Origin: Brachionus koreanus | Taxonomy: Eukaryota; Rotifera; Eurotatoria; Ploima; Brachionidae | Length of the DNA stretch: 36,536 nucleotides | Reading direction: 5' to 3' | Assembly: GCA_016987375.1 (NCBI GenBank) | Contig: PJRA01000403.1 | Span: 344,071-380,606 of the forward strand | Part shown: one piece after another, positions 1-20,241 of the stretch | Position numbering within the stretch: the stretch's first letter is position 1 | Layout of the letters: each line of letters starts with the position of its first letter | The notes under the pieces: generated by a model | What the model was told of the DNA's origin: nothing | The model's input: the letters and a program-made list of their open reading frames with translations, nothing else | The model's database searches: none | Position numbers and translations under genes: made by a program

Positions 1-320
1 GCCGTTTAACGGCCTTTCTGTTGGCCGGCCACCATACGGCCGGTCCGTCACTTGGCCGGCCACTAAACGGCCGGTTTTTATTTTGGCCGATAGTAAGCCG
101 GCCACCACACGGTCTTCTAAAATTTGGCCGGCCACCACACGGTCTTCTAAAATTTGGCCGGCCATTTCTCGGTCGGTCTTTTTGTTGGCCGCTGCTTCGC
201 CGGCCTGCCACGTTCTTTGACCGTTCAATCGACCGGCCGTGATTTGGCCGCTTGCAGGACAGGTCACGGTCTCGGTATTTTTTTTTTCTGGCCGGACACG
301 TGGCCTCTTGGCCGGCCCCC
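1..320. repeat. GC-rich GGCCGGCC degenerate tandem array
   Basis: This is a GC-rich block in otherwise strongly AT-rich DNA. It holds 21 GGCC tetramers, many of them as the octamer GGCCGGCC. A 30-bp unit is clear at 91-120, 121-150 and 151-180. The first two copies share GCCGGCCACCACACGGTC followed by TTCTAA, and the third is diverged. The flanks are looser variants of the same words (ACGGCCGG, GGCCGGCCAC, CGGTC). The array ends sharply near 320 and may continue left of the window. Open frames across it translate the repeat (recurrent FGRPPHG-like peptides) and are not believable genes. It could be a satellite, a minisatellite inside a transposon, or an assembly junction. Confidence 0.8.
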
Positions 321-1157
321 AACACTAGATTCTAAGCTTATATCAATCAAATTAAGTAGTTTCAACTTAAAATATATGTTTTTTGTTCCAAAATTGACAA
401 TGCCATAACCAAAAATTGCTAATTGATTTTTAGCATATTTATTAATATTTTTAATTGAAAAATTCTATTTATTTTTATTTTTCTTAGTTTGATCGTCTGA
501 TTATCCCACTATGCAATTTAGTAAAATGATTTTAAAAATTTAAATTTAGTCCGAATTTAGTCTAATAAAGTCTGTGCAAATTTTTAAAATTATTTTATAA
601 AAATTGTAACTATTTAAATTAAGTGCTTCTAGTATTAAAATAAAATCAAATTTTTAAATCTTTTGAAAAATTATTTCACAATTTTGGAACAAAAAACAAA
701 AACAGAAATTTAAATGTTTTAAAATTACATTGACACATAGTCACTTCCATTCTAACTTTTTTTCTGAGGATTTAAAAATTTTCTGCAAATATTTGTTAGC
801 TGAAACTAAGTTTATATCAACCAAATTAAGTCTGTGCAATAATTCTTTAGATGTACAATAGACTTTTGTCCCAAAGTAGGACATCAAGCTTTGATCACTT
901 ACACAAACCCCGCAACCTTTGGTGTTCAAACTTTAAAAAAATGATCACGAAATGCTTTATATGATCAAAAAATTCAAAATGTTAGACGAGCAAAAAGATT
1001 TTAATGATTTTTTCCTAATTAAAAGGTTTAAAAATGAATTTTAAATTTTATACACAAAAATAAAAATATTATTTAAAAACTTTTTTCATACAAACATCAT
1101 ATTTAATAAAATAATAAAAATATTTTTTTTTGTTATTTTAATTGACAAAATGATATT
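321..1157. other. AT-rich spacer with diverged repeat pieces
   Basis: No gene is visible. The spacer separates the GC-rich array from the neurofibromin stop codon and would include the NF1 3' UTR. Three repeat relations can be read: a 19-bp perfect inverted repeat (378-396 with 679-697), a direct repeat matching at 23 of 25 positions (332-356 and 806-830), and a word at 620-638 resembling the terminal repeat of the TTAA-flanked element at 25670-25884. A 62-codon minus-strand frame at 741-929 lies across the second direct-repeat copy and has no recognisable domain. Confidence 0.6.
378..697. repeat. 19-bp perfect inverted repeat pair
   Basis: GTTTTTTGTTCCAAAATTG at 378-396 is the exact reverse complement of 679-697. 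The arms are 282 bp apart. The sequence outside the arms does not stay paired, so this may be the eroded ends of a small non-autonomous element or two oppositely placed copies of a dispersed repeat. There is no target-site duplication I can defend. Confidence 0.5.
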
Positions 1158-11881
<10,724 letters not shown>

Positions 11882-12474
11882 TCAGTGAACTTTTATTTTA
11901 TCTAAAATTTTATTTAATTAATGTTTTATTTTAATTTTCAATACTGATAACAAACTGATAACCAAATATTAAAAAACAAAGTCAATGGGAAGAAATTTGT
12001 TAGATTCAGCATTCAATCAATGGCATAATTTATTTAATATTTAATATTGTTCTAAGCATTTCGGCTGCAAATATAATAGCGATTCTGATCTAATATATCA
12101 AGACTAAATGCAAAAATCGATAAAAATTTGAATATTTCATAAAATATATTACATAATATAAAAAAAAATTTTAGCTTAGCTTAGAATTTGCAGTCTTTTT
12201 TTTTTAAATATAAATTAATTGAATAAATTTATTATGTTTATCTTAAAATCTTATGCTTTTACGGATAAATTTCTATCTGTCTGAATTAAGTCTAATTGTT
12301 TATATAAGAATTTATTTCAACTATGTTCATTTGTATATCTTTACACCAGATGATTATTTTAACATTAGAAAGCCCGAGGGCTTTTTTGAATTGAAACTTA
12401 GATGACTTTAAAATAGAAATAAAATTTTTTAAAAACTAAGAAAAAATGTTTTTGTCAGACAATAAATAGAAGTA

Positions 12475-12575
12475 TCAGATATGAAAAATATAATTTATCA
12501 GATATTTTTTTGTCAGATTTGAATGCATCAGATTTTTAGTGAGATATTTTCAGATATTTAAAATATATGTCAGAT
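12475..12575 (+). repeat. Cluster of six TCAGAT words
   Basis: TCAGAT occurs at 12475, 12498, 12513, 12528, 12550 and 12570, usually extended to TCAGATATTT. Spacing is 15-23 bp with no fixed period. It could be a worn tandem repeat or a set of binding sites; nothing else identifies it. Confidence 0.4.
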
Positions 12576-13138
12576 ATTTGATTACCAAATGTCAGGTAAA
12601 AAACAAAAATCATCAATTTTCACAAAAATACTACTTATTCAAGACTTAAGTAGTTATTTTGGGTCTTGCAGTACTCGAAATTTGACCAAGTTAGACACTA
12701 TGATTTTAGAAAACTCTTCAAAGAGACGTTTACCACTAGCTATACCGATGATATGCATAGATATTTAGTGTTTGAACCATTAGGGCATATAAGAGCGCTT
12801 TATTTCCAATTATCTTGATTAGGTTGAATAATGCAGATTTGTTGTAACTTTGATTGATTTTCGGTCGAAAAAACAGCTATGTAATTAAATTATTATTATT
12901 CTTATTACTTATCTAAATTTCAAGCCACATTGGCAATTATATTATAAAAAAAATACATATTTTTTATTAAAAATTGTAACAAATACAAAATGATTTTTAG
13001 TTCAAATTATTTCAGAAAAATTCTAAATTTTAAATACATTATTCTAAATTTTGACACTTTATATTTTTTTACCTGACAATTTAAAAAAAAATACCGAAAA
13101 TTTAACGGTCGACGAAATCACCGCTGAGTTTTGAAGAA

Positions 13139-13183
13139 AAAATGAAAATATATTTTATTGAGAAAATGAAAATATATTTTATT
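13139..13183 (+). repeat. Two-copy 24-bp tandem duplication
   Basis: The 21-nt word at 13139-13159 (begins AAAATGAAAA, ends TTTTATT) repeats exactly at 13163-13183, separated by GAG. This is a recent local duplication in spacer DNA. Confidence 0.6.
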
Positions 13184-13725
13184 TAAAATAGAGGGACTTT
13201 GATTCAAAGTTTCATTCCATTTTGATTGAACATTGTTTCGATTGAAACAATCTAAGAATTGATTATTTAGCTGAATATTATTTTATTCCTAGACGCAGTA
13301 TTTTGGTGTAAAAATAGAGTGTTAAAATATTTTGGACAGATCTTTTTGAGATCACAAAAATTATATTGAAAATATCTATAAATTATCTTTAATACTAGAA
13401 AGGACGGCAGATTTTTAATAAAAATTTCAAATTTTTTATGTAGAGAAATTAAATATTTTTTCCGAAGATTAATATAAATTTTTTAAGAATAAAAAAAGGG
13501 TTAATTTATAAAAGCTGTTTTATAAAATTTTATTTCTATCAAAAAGTATTTAAGTTTCAACTTTTAAGAATGTGTTAAACGGTCCGTGTTGGCATATTGA
13601 AGTTTATGATCAAAATTTTATGATCATGCTCAAATATAATTTTTTTACAAATTTCTAATAAGTTTTTTAAATGAAAAATTAAATGCAAAAAAATGTTTTC
13701 ATGCTTAGCATAACATGTTAAACGA

Positions 13726-14410
13726 NNNNNNNNNNNNNNNNNNNNNNNNNNNNNNNNNNNNNNNNNNNNNNNNNNNNNNNNNNNNNNNNNNNNNNNNNNN
13801 NNNNNNNNNNNNNNNNNNNNNNNNNNNNNNNNNNNNNNNNNNNNNNNNNNNNNNNNNNNNNNNNNNNNNNNNNNNNNNNNNNNNNNNNNNNNNNNNNNNN
13901 NNNNNNNNNNNNNNNNNNNNNNNNNNNNNNNNNNNNNNNNNNNNNNNNNNNNNNNNNNNNNNNNNNNNNNNNNNNNNNNNNNNNNNNNNNNNNNNNNNNN
14001 NNNNNNNNNNNNNNNNNNNNNNNNNNNNNNNNNNNNNNNNNNNNNNNNNNNNNNNNNNNNNNNNNNNNNNNNNNNNNNNNNNNNNNNNNNNNNNNNNNNN
14101 NNNNNNNNNNNNNNNNNNNNNNNNNNNNNNNNNNNNNNNNNNNNNNNNNNNNNNNNNNNNNNNNNNNNNNNNNNNNNNNNNNNNNNNNNNNNNNNNNNNN
14201 NNNNNNNNNNNNNNNNNNNNNNNNNNNNNNNNNNNNNNNNNNNNNNNNNNNNNNNNNNNNNNNNNNNNNNNNNNNNNNNNNNNNNNNNNNNNNNNNNNNN
14301 NNNNNNNNNNNNNNNNNNNNNNNNNNNNNNNNNNNNNNNNNNNNNNNNNNNNNNNNNNNNNNNNNNNNNNNNNNNNNNNNNNNNNNNNNNNNNNNNNNNN
14401 NNNNNNNNNN
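13726..14410. other. Assembly gap (685 Ns)
   Basis: All bases are N, so nothing can be said of the content. The flank on the right looks like the inner and 3' part of an LTR, so the gap may hide repetitive sequence. The open frame across the Ns is an artefact. Confidence 0.99.
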
Positions 14411-14881
14411 AATTAAAATTAAAGTTACGGATAAAATTTAGTTACAGATTCATTTTTTTAAATGTTTGATTGTTCAGGAAAAAAAGAAGAAATGGTTAGG
14501 TAGCAATTACACAATGGAGTCGGGTATTCGATATATCTTGATTCAAAACCCTCTTTGTATTCCTTCACCAGTCTGACAACCAATGGATTAAACTGACTCA
14601 ACCCTGCTCCAATCAATTATCAATGTATCTATCAATGTATCAATCAATTATCCTATAAATACAAAGACAAATCACTTTCACAATTCCCAATTACAATTCT
14701 AACTGACTCGTTAAAAGAGTACCTTCGATTCGCAAATGGTCGTGTTCTTTCGATTTGAACAAAATTTTGTCCATTCAAAAACAAAATTTTAGACTCATTT
14801 TATTTTATTTTACTTTCAGACTTTTACTATATACTATATTCTGCTTTAAATAAACTAGGCTGAAGACCTTCTGGTGTTACA
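14411..14881 (+). mobile_element. Candidate partial or solo LTR
   Basis: This segment reads like an LTR with its left end lost in the N gap. It has a CCAAT word (about 14580), short repeats of TATCAATGTATC and ATCAATTATC (about 14616-14650), a TATA box CCTATAAATAC (about 14651), a transcribed-looking stretch of about 190 bp, a polyadenylation signal AATAAA (about 14849), and a final GTGTTACA resembling LTR termini (TGT...ACA). No tRNA primer-binding site follows and no gag or pol frames are seen, so at most it is a solo or fragmentary LTR. It could instead be a promoter of an unseen plus-strand transcript. Confidence 0.35.
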
Positions 14882-14968
14882 GCCTAAATCAAAAAAAAGT
14901 ATTAATGATAAGAGTTATAACGGTTATTTTAACAAATACTGATAATCTAATGTCTACTGCTGAAATAT

Positions 14969-15148
14969 TTGAATGACTACGCTCAATTTTGCCAGATTAA
15001 CGAGACAAATCTTTGCTCCGATGATTGGAAAAAAAGTAAATGCAATTGTAGAGAGTTTGCTAAAAACAACATATGTAGAGCAACAGTCGTTGATGTGGCT
15101 TTATCGAAAAAAAACAAGAAAAAGACCAAAGAAAACAATAACTCAAAG
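14969..15148 (+). pseudogene. SWIM-type zinc-finger relic, probably from a MULE transposase
   Basis: The frame has no usable ATG; its first in-frame codons are non-Met and a TAA lies just upstream. It encodes DDWKKSKCNCREFAKNNICR followed by VVDVAL and a lysine-rich tail. The W-K-x-S-x-C-x-C ... C pattern is the SWIM zinc finger common at the C-terminus of Mutator-like transposases. The final His of CxC...CxH is absent; the frame reads CRAT. A good donor (AAAG|GTAAAA, 15149) and acceptor (TTTTTCAG, ending about 15240) follow. Splicing would add about 16 residues before a TAG near 15290. It is most likely a dead transposase fragment; a domesticated small gene is possible but unsupported. Confidence 0.5.
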
Positions 15149-15288
15149 GTAAAACTCCAAAAAAAATATTTTGCTCTTAATCTTTTTTTTTTATTCTTTT
15201 TTGCTCTTGATTTATTTTTTTTTAATTTTTTATTTTTCAGCCATTATATTCATTTTGTTATTTAAATAAATATTTTTGTCACTTAAAA

Positions 15289-15582
15289 TAGTTTATTTTG
15301 TCAATACAAAATTATTAAATAGTAACCGCATCAAATAAATTTGTCATCACTTATAGTAATTTTGACATCATATAATAATTAAATTTATCACCACCAAAAA
15401 TTTTAAGCCATATAAAGGTACATGTAATTATTGCGCACAATGTCAAACATAATGATATGTCTAAAAAATCGAACAACTTCGTATATTTAAAAAAAATTAT
15501 ATGTTATTTAATTTTTTATTTTCATAATTCACATGCTTAGACCAAAATAGAAACTAGTTTTAAAAACTTATACGTAATATAG
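15289..15582. other. 3' flank of alpha-tubulin
   Basis: This is an AT-rich spacer between the SWIM-like relic and the tubulin stop codon. On the minus strand it carries AATAAA at 15515-15520, about 63 bp past the tubulin stop, a plausible polyadenylation signal. No other feature is seen. Confidence 0.5.
15515..15520 (-). promoter_or_regulatory. Polyadenylation signal for alpha-tubulin
   Basis: AATAAA lies on the minus strand about 63 bp downstream of the tubulin TAA. It is assigned by position only; such words are frequent in AT-rich DNA. Confidence 0.45.
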
Positions 15583-16935
15583 TTAATATTCCTCATTATT
15601 ATTATTATCATCTAATTCTTCAACCTCATTTTCAATCTCCTCATAATCTTTTTCCAACTGAGCTAACCCTTCACGAGCCTCTCCAAACTCGCTTTCTTCC
15701 ATTCCTTCTCCAACATACCAATGAACAAACGCTCTTTTTGCATAAAGTAAATCAAATTTATAGTCGAGTCTGGACCATGCTTCTTTAATAACTGTAGTGT
15801 TGCTCAGCATGCATGCAGCTCTGGGAACTTTTGCAATATCACTGCCAGGAACAACAGTTGGTGGCTGATAATTTAAGCCAACTTTAAAGCCAGTCGGTGA
15901 CCAATCTACAAACTTAATAGTTCTTCTAGTTTTCATGGTTGCTAGAGTGGCCGATATGTCTTTACAAGGAATATCACCGCGATACAATAAGCAACATGAC
16001 ATGTAATGTCCATTTCTTGGATCACATTTAACCATTTGGTTTGATGGTTCAAAAACCGCTTTTGTTATATCAGCCACTGAATAATTTTCATGAAATGCTT
16101 TATCAGCAGAAATTATGGGAGCATAACTGGCTATAGGAAAGTGTATTCTTGGAAAAGGAACCAAATTTGTCTGAAATTCGATCAAATCAACATTAAGCGA
16201 TCCACCGAATCTTAGCGAAGCAGTCAACGAACTAAACACTTGGGCTATTAATCTGTTAATATTGGTAAAAGTTGGTCGATCAACGTTTAAATTTCTTGAA
16301 CAAATATCGTACATAGCCTCATTATCGACCATAAAAACACAATCAGCATGTTCCATTGTACTGTGTGTGGTCAAAATTGAATTATATGGTTCAACAACTG
16401 AACTTGAAATTTTTGGTGATGGATAAACAGCGAATTCTAATTTACTTTTTTTGCTATACTCAGCACTAAGCTTTTCCATTAAAAGAGACGAGAATCCAGA
16501 ACCAGTTCCACCACCGAAACTATTAAATATTAAAAAACCCTGCAGTCCTGAACATTGATCAACTAATTTTCTAATTTTATCCAAAACTGGATCTAAAAAT
16601 TCTTTTCCAACTGTGTAGTGTCCTCTAGCAAAATTGTTAGCTGCGTCCTCTTTTCCACTAATTAATTGATCCGGATGAAATAACTGACGAAACTCACCTG
16701 TTCTAATCTCATCTATGACTGTTGGCTCTAAATCTATAAATAAAGTCCTAGGTATATATTTTCCAGAACTAGTTTCAGAAAAAAATGAATCGAATGATGC
16801 AACTGATTCATTATTTTCTTCGGATGATATTAGTCCGTCTGGTTTTATGCCGTGCTCCAAACAAAATAATTCCCAGCATGCATTACCAATCTGTGAACCT
16901 GCTTGTCCTATGTGAATTGACAAACATTCTCTCAT
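15583..16935 (-). CDS. Divergent alpha-tubulin, intronless
   Basis: Alpha-tubulin pairs with beta-tubulin to build microtubules. The 450-residue product is full length for the family (human 451) in one exon. It starts with MREC, the tetrapeptide used in tubulin mRNA autoregulation in animals. The GTP-binding loop GGGTGSG is intact, as is the Glu of LIEFQTNL (equivalent to Glu254) needed to hydrolyse the beta-subunit GTP. The tail is acidic and ends EEY, so tyrosination/detyrosination is possible. Oddities: the residue-40 loop reads ISSEENNES with no lysine, so the Lys40 acetylation site is missing, and RFDG is RFGG. Many conservative changes against canonical alpha-tubulin suggest a specialised isotype, for instance germline or a particular cell type, which is inference. 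Upstream AG-ending words 23 nt before the ATG could be a splice acceptor. Confidence 0.95.
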   Translation of the reverse strand: MRECLSIHIGQAGSQIGNACWELFCLEHGIKPDGLISSEENNESVASFDSFFSETSSGKYIPRTLFIDLEPTVIDEIRTGEFRQLFHPDQLISGKEDAANNFARGHYTVGKEFLDPVLDKIRKLVDQCSGLQGFLIFNSFGGGTGSGFSSLLMEKLSAEYSKKSKLEFAVYPSPKISSSVVEPYNSILTTHSTMEHADCVFMVDNEAMYDICSRNLNVDRPTFTNINRLIAQVFSSLTASLRFGGSLNVDLIEFQTNLVPFPRIHFPIASYAPIISADKAFHENYSVADITKAVFEPSNQMVKCDPRNGHYMSCCLLYRGDIPCKDISATLATMKTRRTIKFVDWSPTGFKVGLNYQPPTVVPGSDIAKVPRAACMLSNTTVIKEAWSRLDYKFDLLYAKRAFVHWYVGEGMEESEFGEAREGLAQLEKDYEEIENEVEELDDNNNNEEY

Positions 16936-19278
16936 GTTAGAATAATATTTGAGAATCTGACGGAATCTCAGTTAACAAAAAGTTTTTTGAAAAAATTTTC
17001 AATTCATCATTCAAGTCTTTTTATAGGTAAATTTTTAAAATTTTTAAATTTGCAATTATTTTTAAGCTATAAGATAAAATTGCATAATTGATTCCACCAT
17101 CTAGCCCTAATCTAGTGAATAAAATAAACTAGATAAAAAACAATTAAGTATACTTCAATTCAAGTAGTCTTAATTTTATTTGCTTAAATTTAGTCATTTA
17201 GAATTATTCATTGAATGACTAAAAACAAAAAATTCAAGTGTTATTTTTCTTGAATTTTTCAACATGCATAATACATCTGGAATTTTGAAATTTTGATACT
17301 ATTTTTAAAGGCATAATACTTCACTTTACAATTTCAACTAGAATTCAGATTAATTTCCAGACTGATTTTCTTTATCATCAGAACATCTAACAGCGATTAT
17401 ATACGCCTTGTTTTTGAAAAAAAATTAAAAAAAAAGTTTTCAAATTTATTTATTTTAATTTGAATTTAAATTTTAAACATGATTTTAATGTCTAAATTTA
17501 TAAATCATTACAATAAAATGTTTAAAAAAAAATTCAAATTCTTTTTAGTACTTAAAATTAATAAACTTAAATTATACTTATAGAAATTTTAAAAATTTTA
17601 AGATAATTTCTGCTTTACATACTCATGATCAGTTCAGAATAAATTTTAATTTGACTGCAATTATAGAGCTAAAGAAGTCTTATTTTTTGGTCTATAAAGA
17701 TATCGATAAGTTTACATAAATGTTAGCTTTCGTTATCAAATAGACTACTGAACACAATCTGCTTCAATTAGATATTGATTTGATTCTTTCAAGAAGCTTT
17801 GTTTTAACATAATAATATTAATAGATTGGATTTTAGAATTTGTTTTTTTAAATTTAATATTAGATTTTCAAAATAATAATAAAAAAGAATTTTGAATTTA
17901 TTTGTTCAGTAAATGTGACGATGTGTGAAATAAAAAAATAAAGTTTTTTTTTTTACTAAGAACTAAAAATGTATTTTATTCTCTTCTTTAGTTATTAGTT
18001 ATTTAGGAATAATTGATCACAAAATGTACTTTAAATGAGACAAAATTGATTAATTAAAAAAAATTTTAGTTGGAACTTTTGAATTAGCTTGAAAATTTTT
18101 TCGGTAATTACTAAAACAATCCTGAACTTTTAATGCGAAAATATCCCTTTGTGTTAATTATGAAAAATATTTTTATTTTGAAAATTAAAGTTTCCTGCTA
18201 TTTCAACTTGATATTTGTGCATCCATGAAACTAAAAATGCTATGTAATTTTAACTTTAAAACAAGTTATATAGAAACCAAGTTATATAATCAATAAGAAA
18301 ACATTAATATGTGATAATAGCATCTTCAACAGATGGAGATATCAGAATGTATAGGCGAAAAATGGTGTTGGAGATAACGTGTATCAAAACAAAGTCTTGT
18401 CAGCAAAATATGCAACAAAGAAAGTAAAAAAAATATTTAAAATTTTATTATTTTAATTTATCTTTTATTTTAAATAAGAGAGTTAAAGAATACTTGAAAT
18501 AAAGTAAAATAAATGTTTTGTAAAACTAAACTTGACAAAAAAATAGCCTTTTAATTAATATATACTATAAAATTGCAAGATTGTTTAGAGAAATTTTGAT
18601 AATGATCAATCGAATTTAAATAATCAGTATTTAATAAAAAATATTAGTATAATTGACATGATCAGAATTAAAATAATATTTAAGCATAAAAAAAGGTGTT
18701 GAAAATTGACTCCAGTCCTTTGAGTGTTAATTTTTTCTCTCTAGAAAAAAATAAATAACTAAAGTATTCATGAGCGGCTGCTGACTCAAAATAATTTTAT
18801 GCACAAATTCATTAAGTTTAAATTTTTAAAAAAGAGTTTAAAAATTCCTCAGGCTTTCTAGTTGCTTTAAAAGTGCTCTCTAAAATTTAACAGTTATAAA
18901 TAGCTAATTGAAAAATATTTCTAAACAAAGATTTTTATTTCTAATTACTTTCTTACACTAAACATCATCTAAAAAGCAGAAAAACGCCTCAATATATTTT
19001 TTAATATCGTTTAATATAATTAGAAAAAAATAATTTTATATTAGAAATTTTTTAAATATCCTTATTTTATTCAAATAGTTAAAAACAAAAAAATTTTTTT
19101 CCTTTGATTTTTAAAGATTAATTAGCATCAATTGCCAATAGATCTAAAAAAAAAATTCTTATTATTATGTTGAAACTTAAGATACATAATAATCAAAAGA
19201 TGCCAATTTTTTTACATGAATATAAAAAGCTTTAATATTTAAAAAAAATTAGTTTTTTTTAGAATTTAAATGTGTATT
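16936..19278. other. AT-rich spacer, no gene seen
   Basis: About 2.3 kb of AT-rich sequence with homopolymer runs and no frame of convincing length or composition on either strand. It contains the tubulin promoter (right of 16935) and the 3' flank of the gene at 19279. A short stretch near 18707-18730 (GACTCC, CCTTTGAG, GTGTTAA words) loosely resembles the right terminus of the TTAA-flanked element at 25884, but it is too weak to call. Confidence 0.5.
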
Positions 19279-20241
19279 TTAATTGACGAATTGAGAATTT
19301 GAACCAAAATTGTTAGATGATGATTGATAGCTGTTGGGGATTCTATTTTCTAAAGCGTCTAATAAATTACGCTTTCTAACATCATAATATTGAAAATTTT
19401 CAAGCGGTGCTGAATTAGCACCCACGTATCTTTGGCTATCTGGTAAATTTGTACCTGGTCCAGTTCGACCAAACCAGTAAGGATTATTTGGATATTCCAT
19501 TGATGGTTTATTATCAACAAAAAGCTTGTTGCTGATTCGATTAAAATCGTTATCTCCTTGTTTTGGAAATAATTTAGGTTTGACAGTTTTCTGAAGATTT
19601 CTCTGTTGAGCCTCTTGCTCTATTTTTGTCATTTCAAACGACTGTGCTGGCAAACTTTGTTGCTCAGCATTTCTGGGAGTTAAGTTCTGTGAGTTTGATA
19701 ATGGAGGTAAAACTTTTTTGAACCCTGGTAGAGAAGAATTTATGTAATGATCCCGATAGTTATAGTTATAAGTAGTTGACTGTCTATTTTCATTGTTAGC
19801 TATTCTTGGTGAAATTTGTGGGGAATGGAAATTCTTCTTGTACAAAAGAGCATTATTGTTATTTTTCTGAGTATTCGCTAATCTTTTCATTCTATCTTCT
19901 TCAGTTTCACCATCTTAAAAGAAATTGATTTAATAATTAACGAAAAAAAAAAATCGATATTTACTTAAATTCCATTTAAGAGTTCCCACAATTTTTGTCT
20001 TCACATTGCCAGTAGAGTCAACTTTTGGTGCTCCACCACCTGGTTTTCCCCACGGATTGTATCCATCAGTTTCATAGACAACGTTATATACCGATTTTTG
20101 TTCCTTATACGGGTCATATGTAAGATTATTATCAACAAAATTTCCATATTGACTTCGGTTCTCTTTCACTGTATTTAGATACTCTTGAGCATATGAGTTT
20201 AGCATTTTTTCATTTTCGGCTTGAACGGGATAATTTTGCAT
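19279..20241 (-). CDS. Unknown protein with GKPGGGAP motif, two exons
   Basis: I do not recognise this family with certainty. Exon 1 is 20241-19965 and exon 2 is 19913-19279 (TAA). The 51-bp intron (A|GTAAAT ... TTTTAAG|AT) joins to read GTLKWN-LNGETEEDRMKR, giving 303 residues. The first 95 residues are the most ordered-looking, with YNPWGKPGGGAP near 70-81. The middle is rich in Asn, Gln, Ser and Tyr. A second Pro/Gly-rich patch, NPYWFGRTGPGTNLPDSQRY, sits near 236-255. There is no signal peptide or membrane segment. The GxPGGGAP word reminds me of centrosome/cilium-associated proteins such as CSPP1, but that is recollection, not a match. The frame stays open a few codons above the ATG and a TTTGATTCAG word lies 14 nt upstream, so another 5' exon or trans-splice site is possible. 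Confidence 0.75.

Noticed and set aside
21..408. Open frames of 73 and 84 codons through the GC-rich array
   Set aside because: They simply translate the 30-bp repeat and its neighbours; no domain, and GC content rather than selection keeps them open.
12369..12384. AAAGCCC-GA-GGGCTTT hairpin followed by Ts, like an intrinsic terminator
   Set aside because: The window is animal nuclear DNA, the loop is only 2 nt, and no prokaryotic gene is upstream.
13715..14416. Long plus-strand frame over the gap
   Set aside because: Made entirely of undefined bases.
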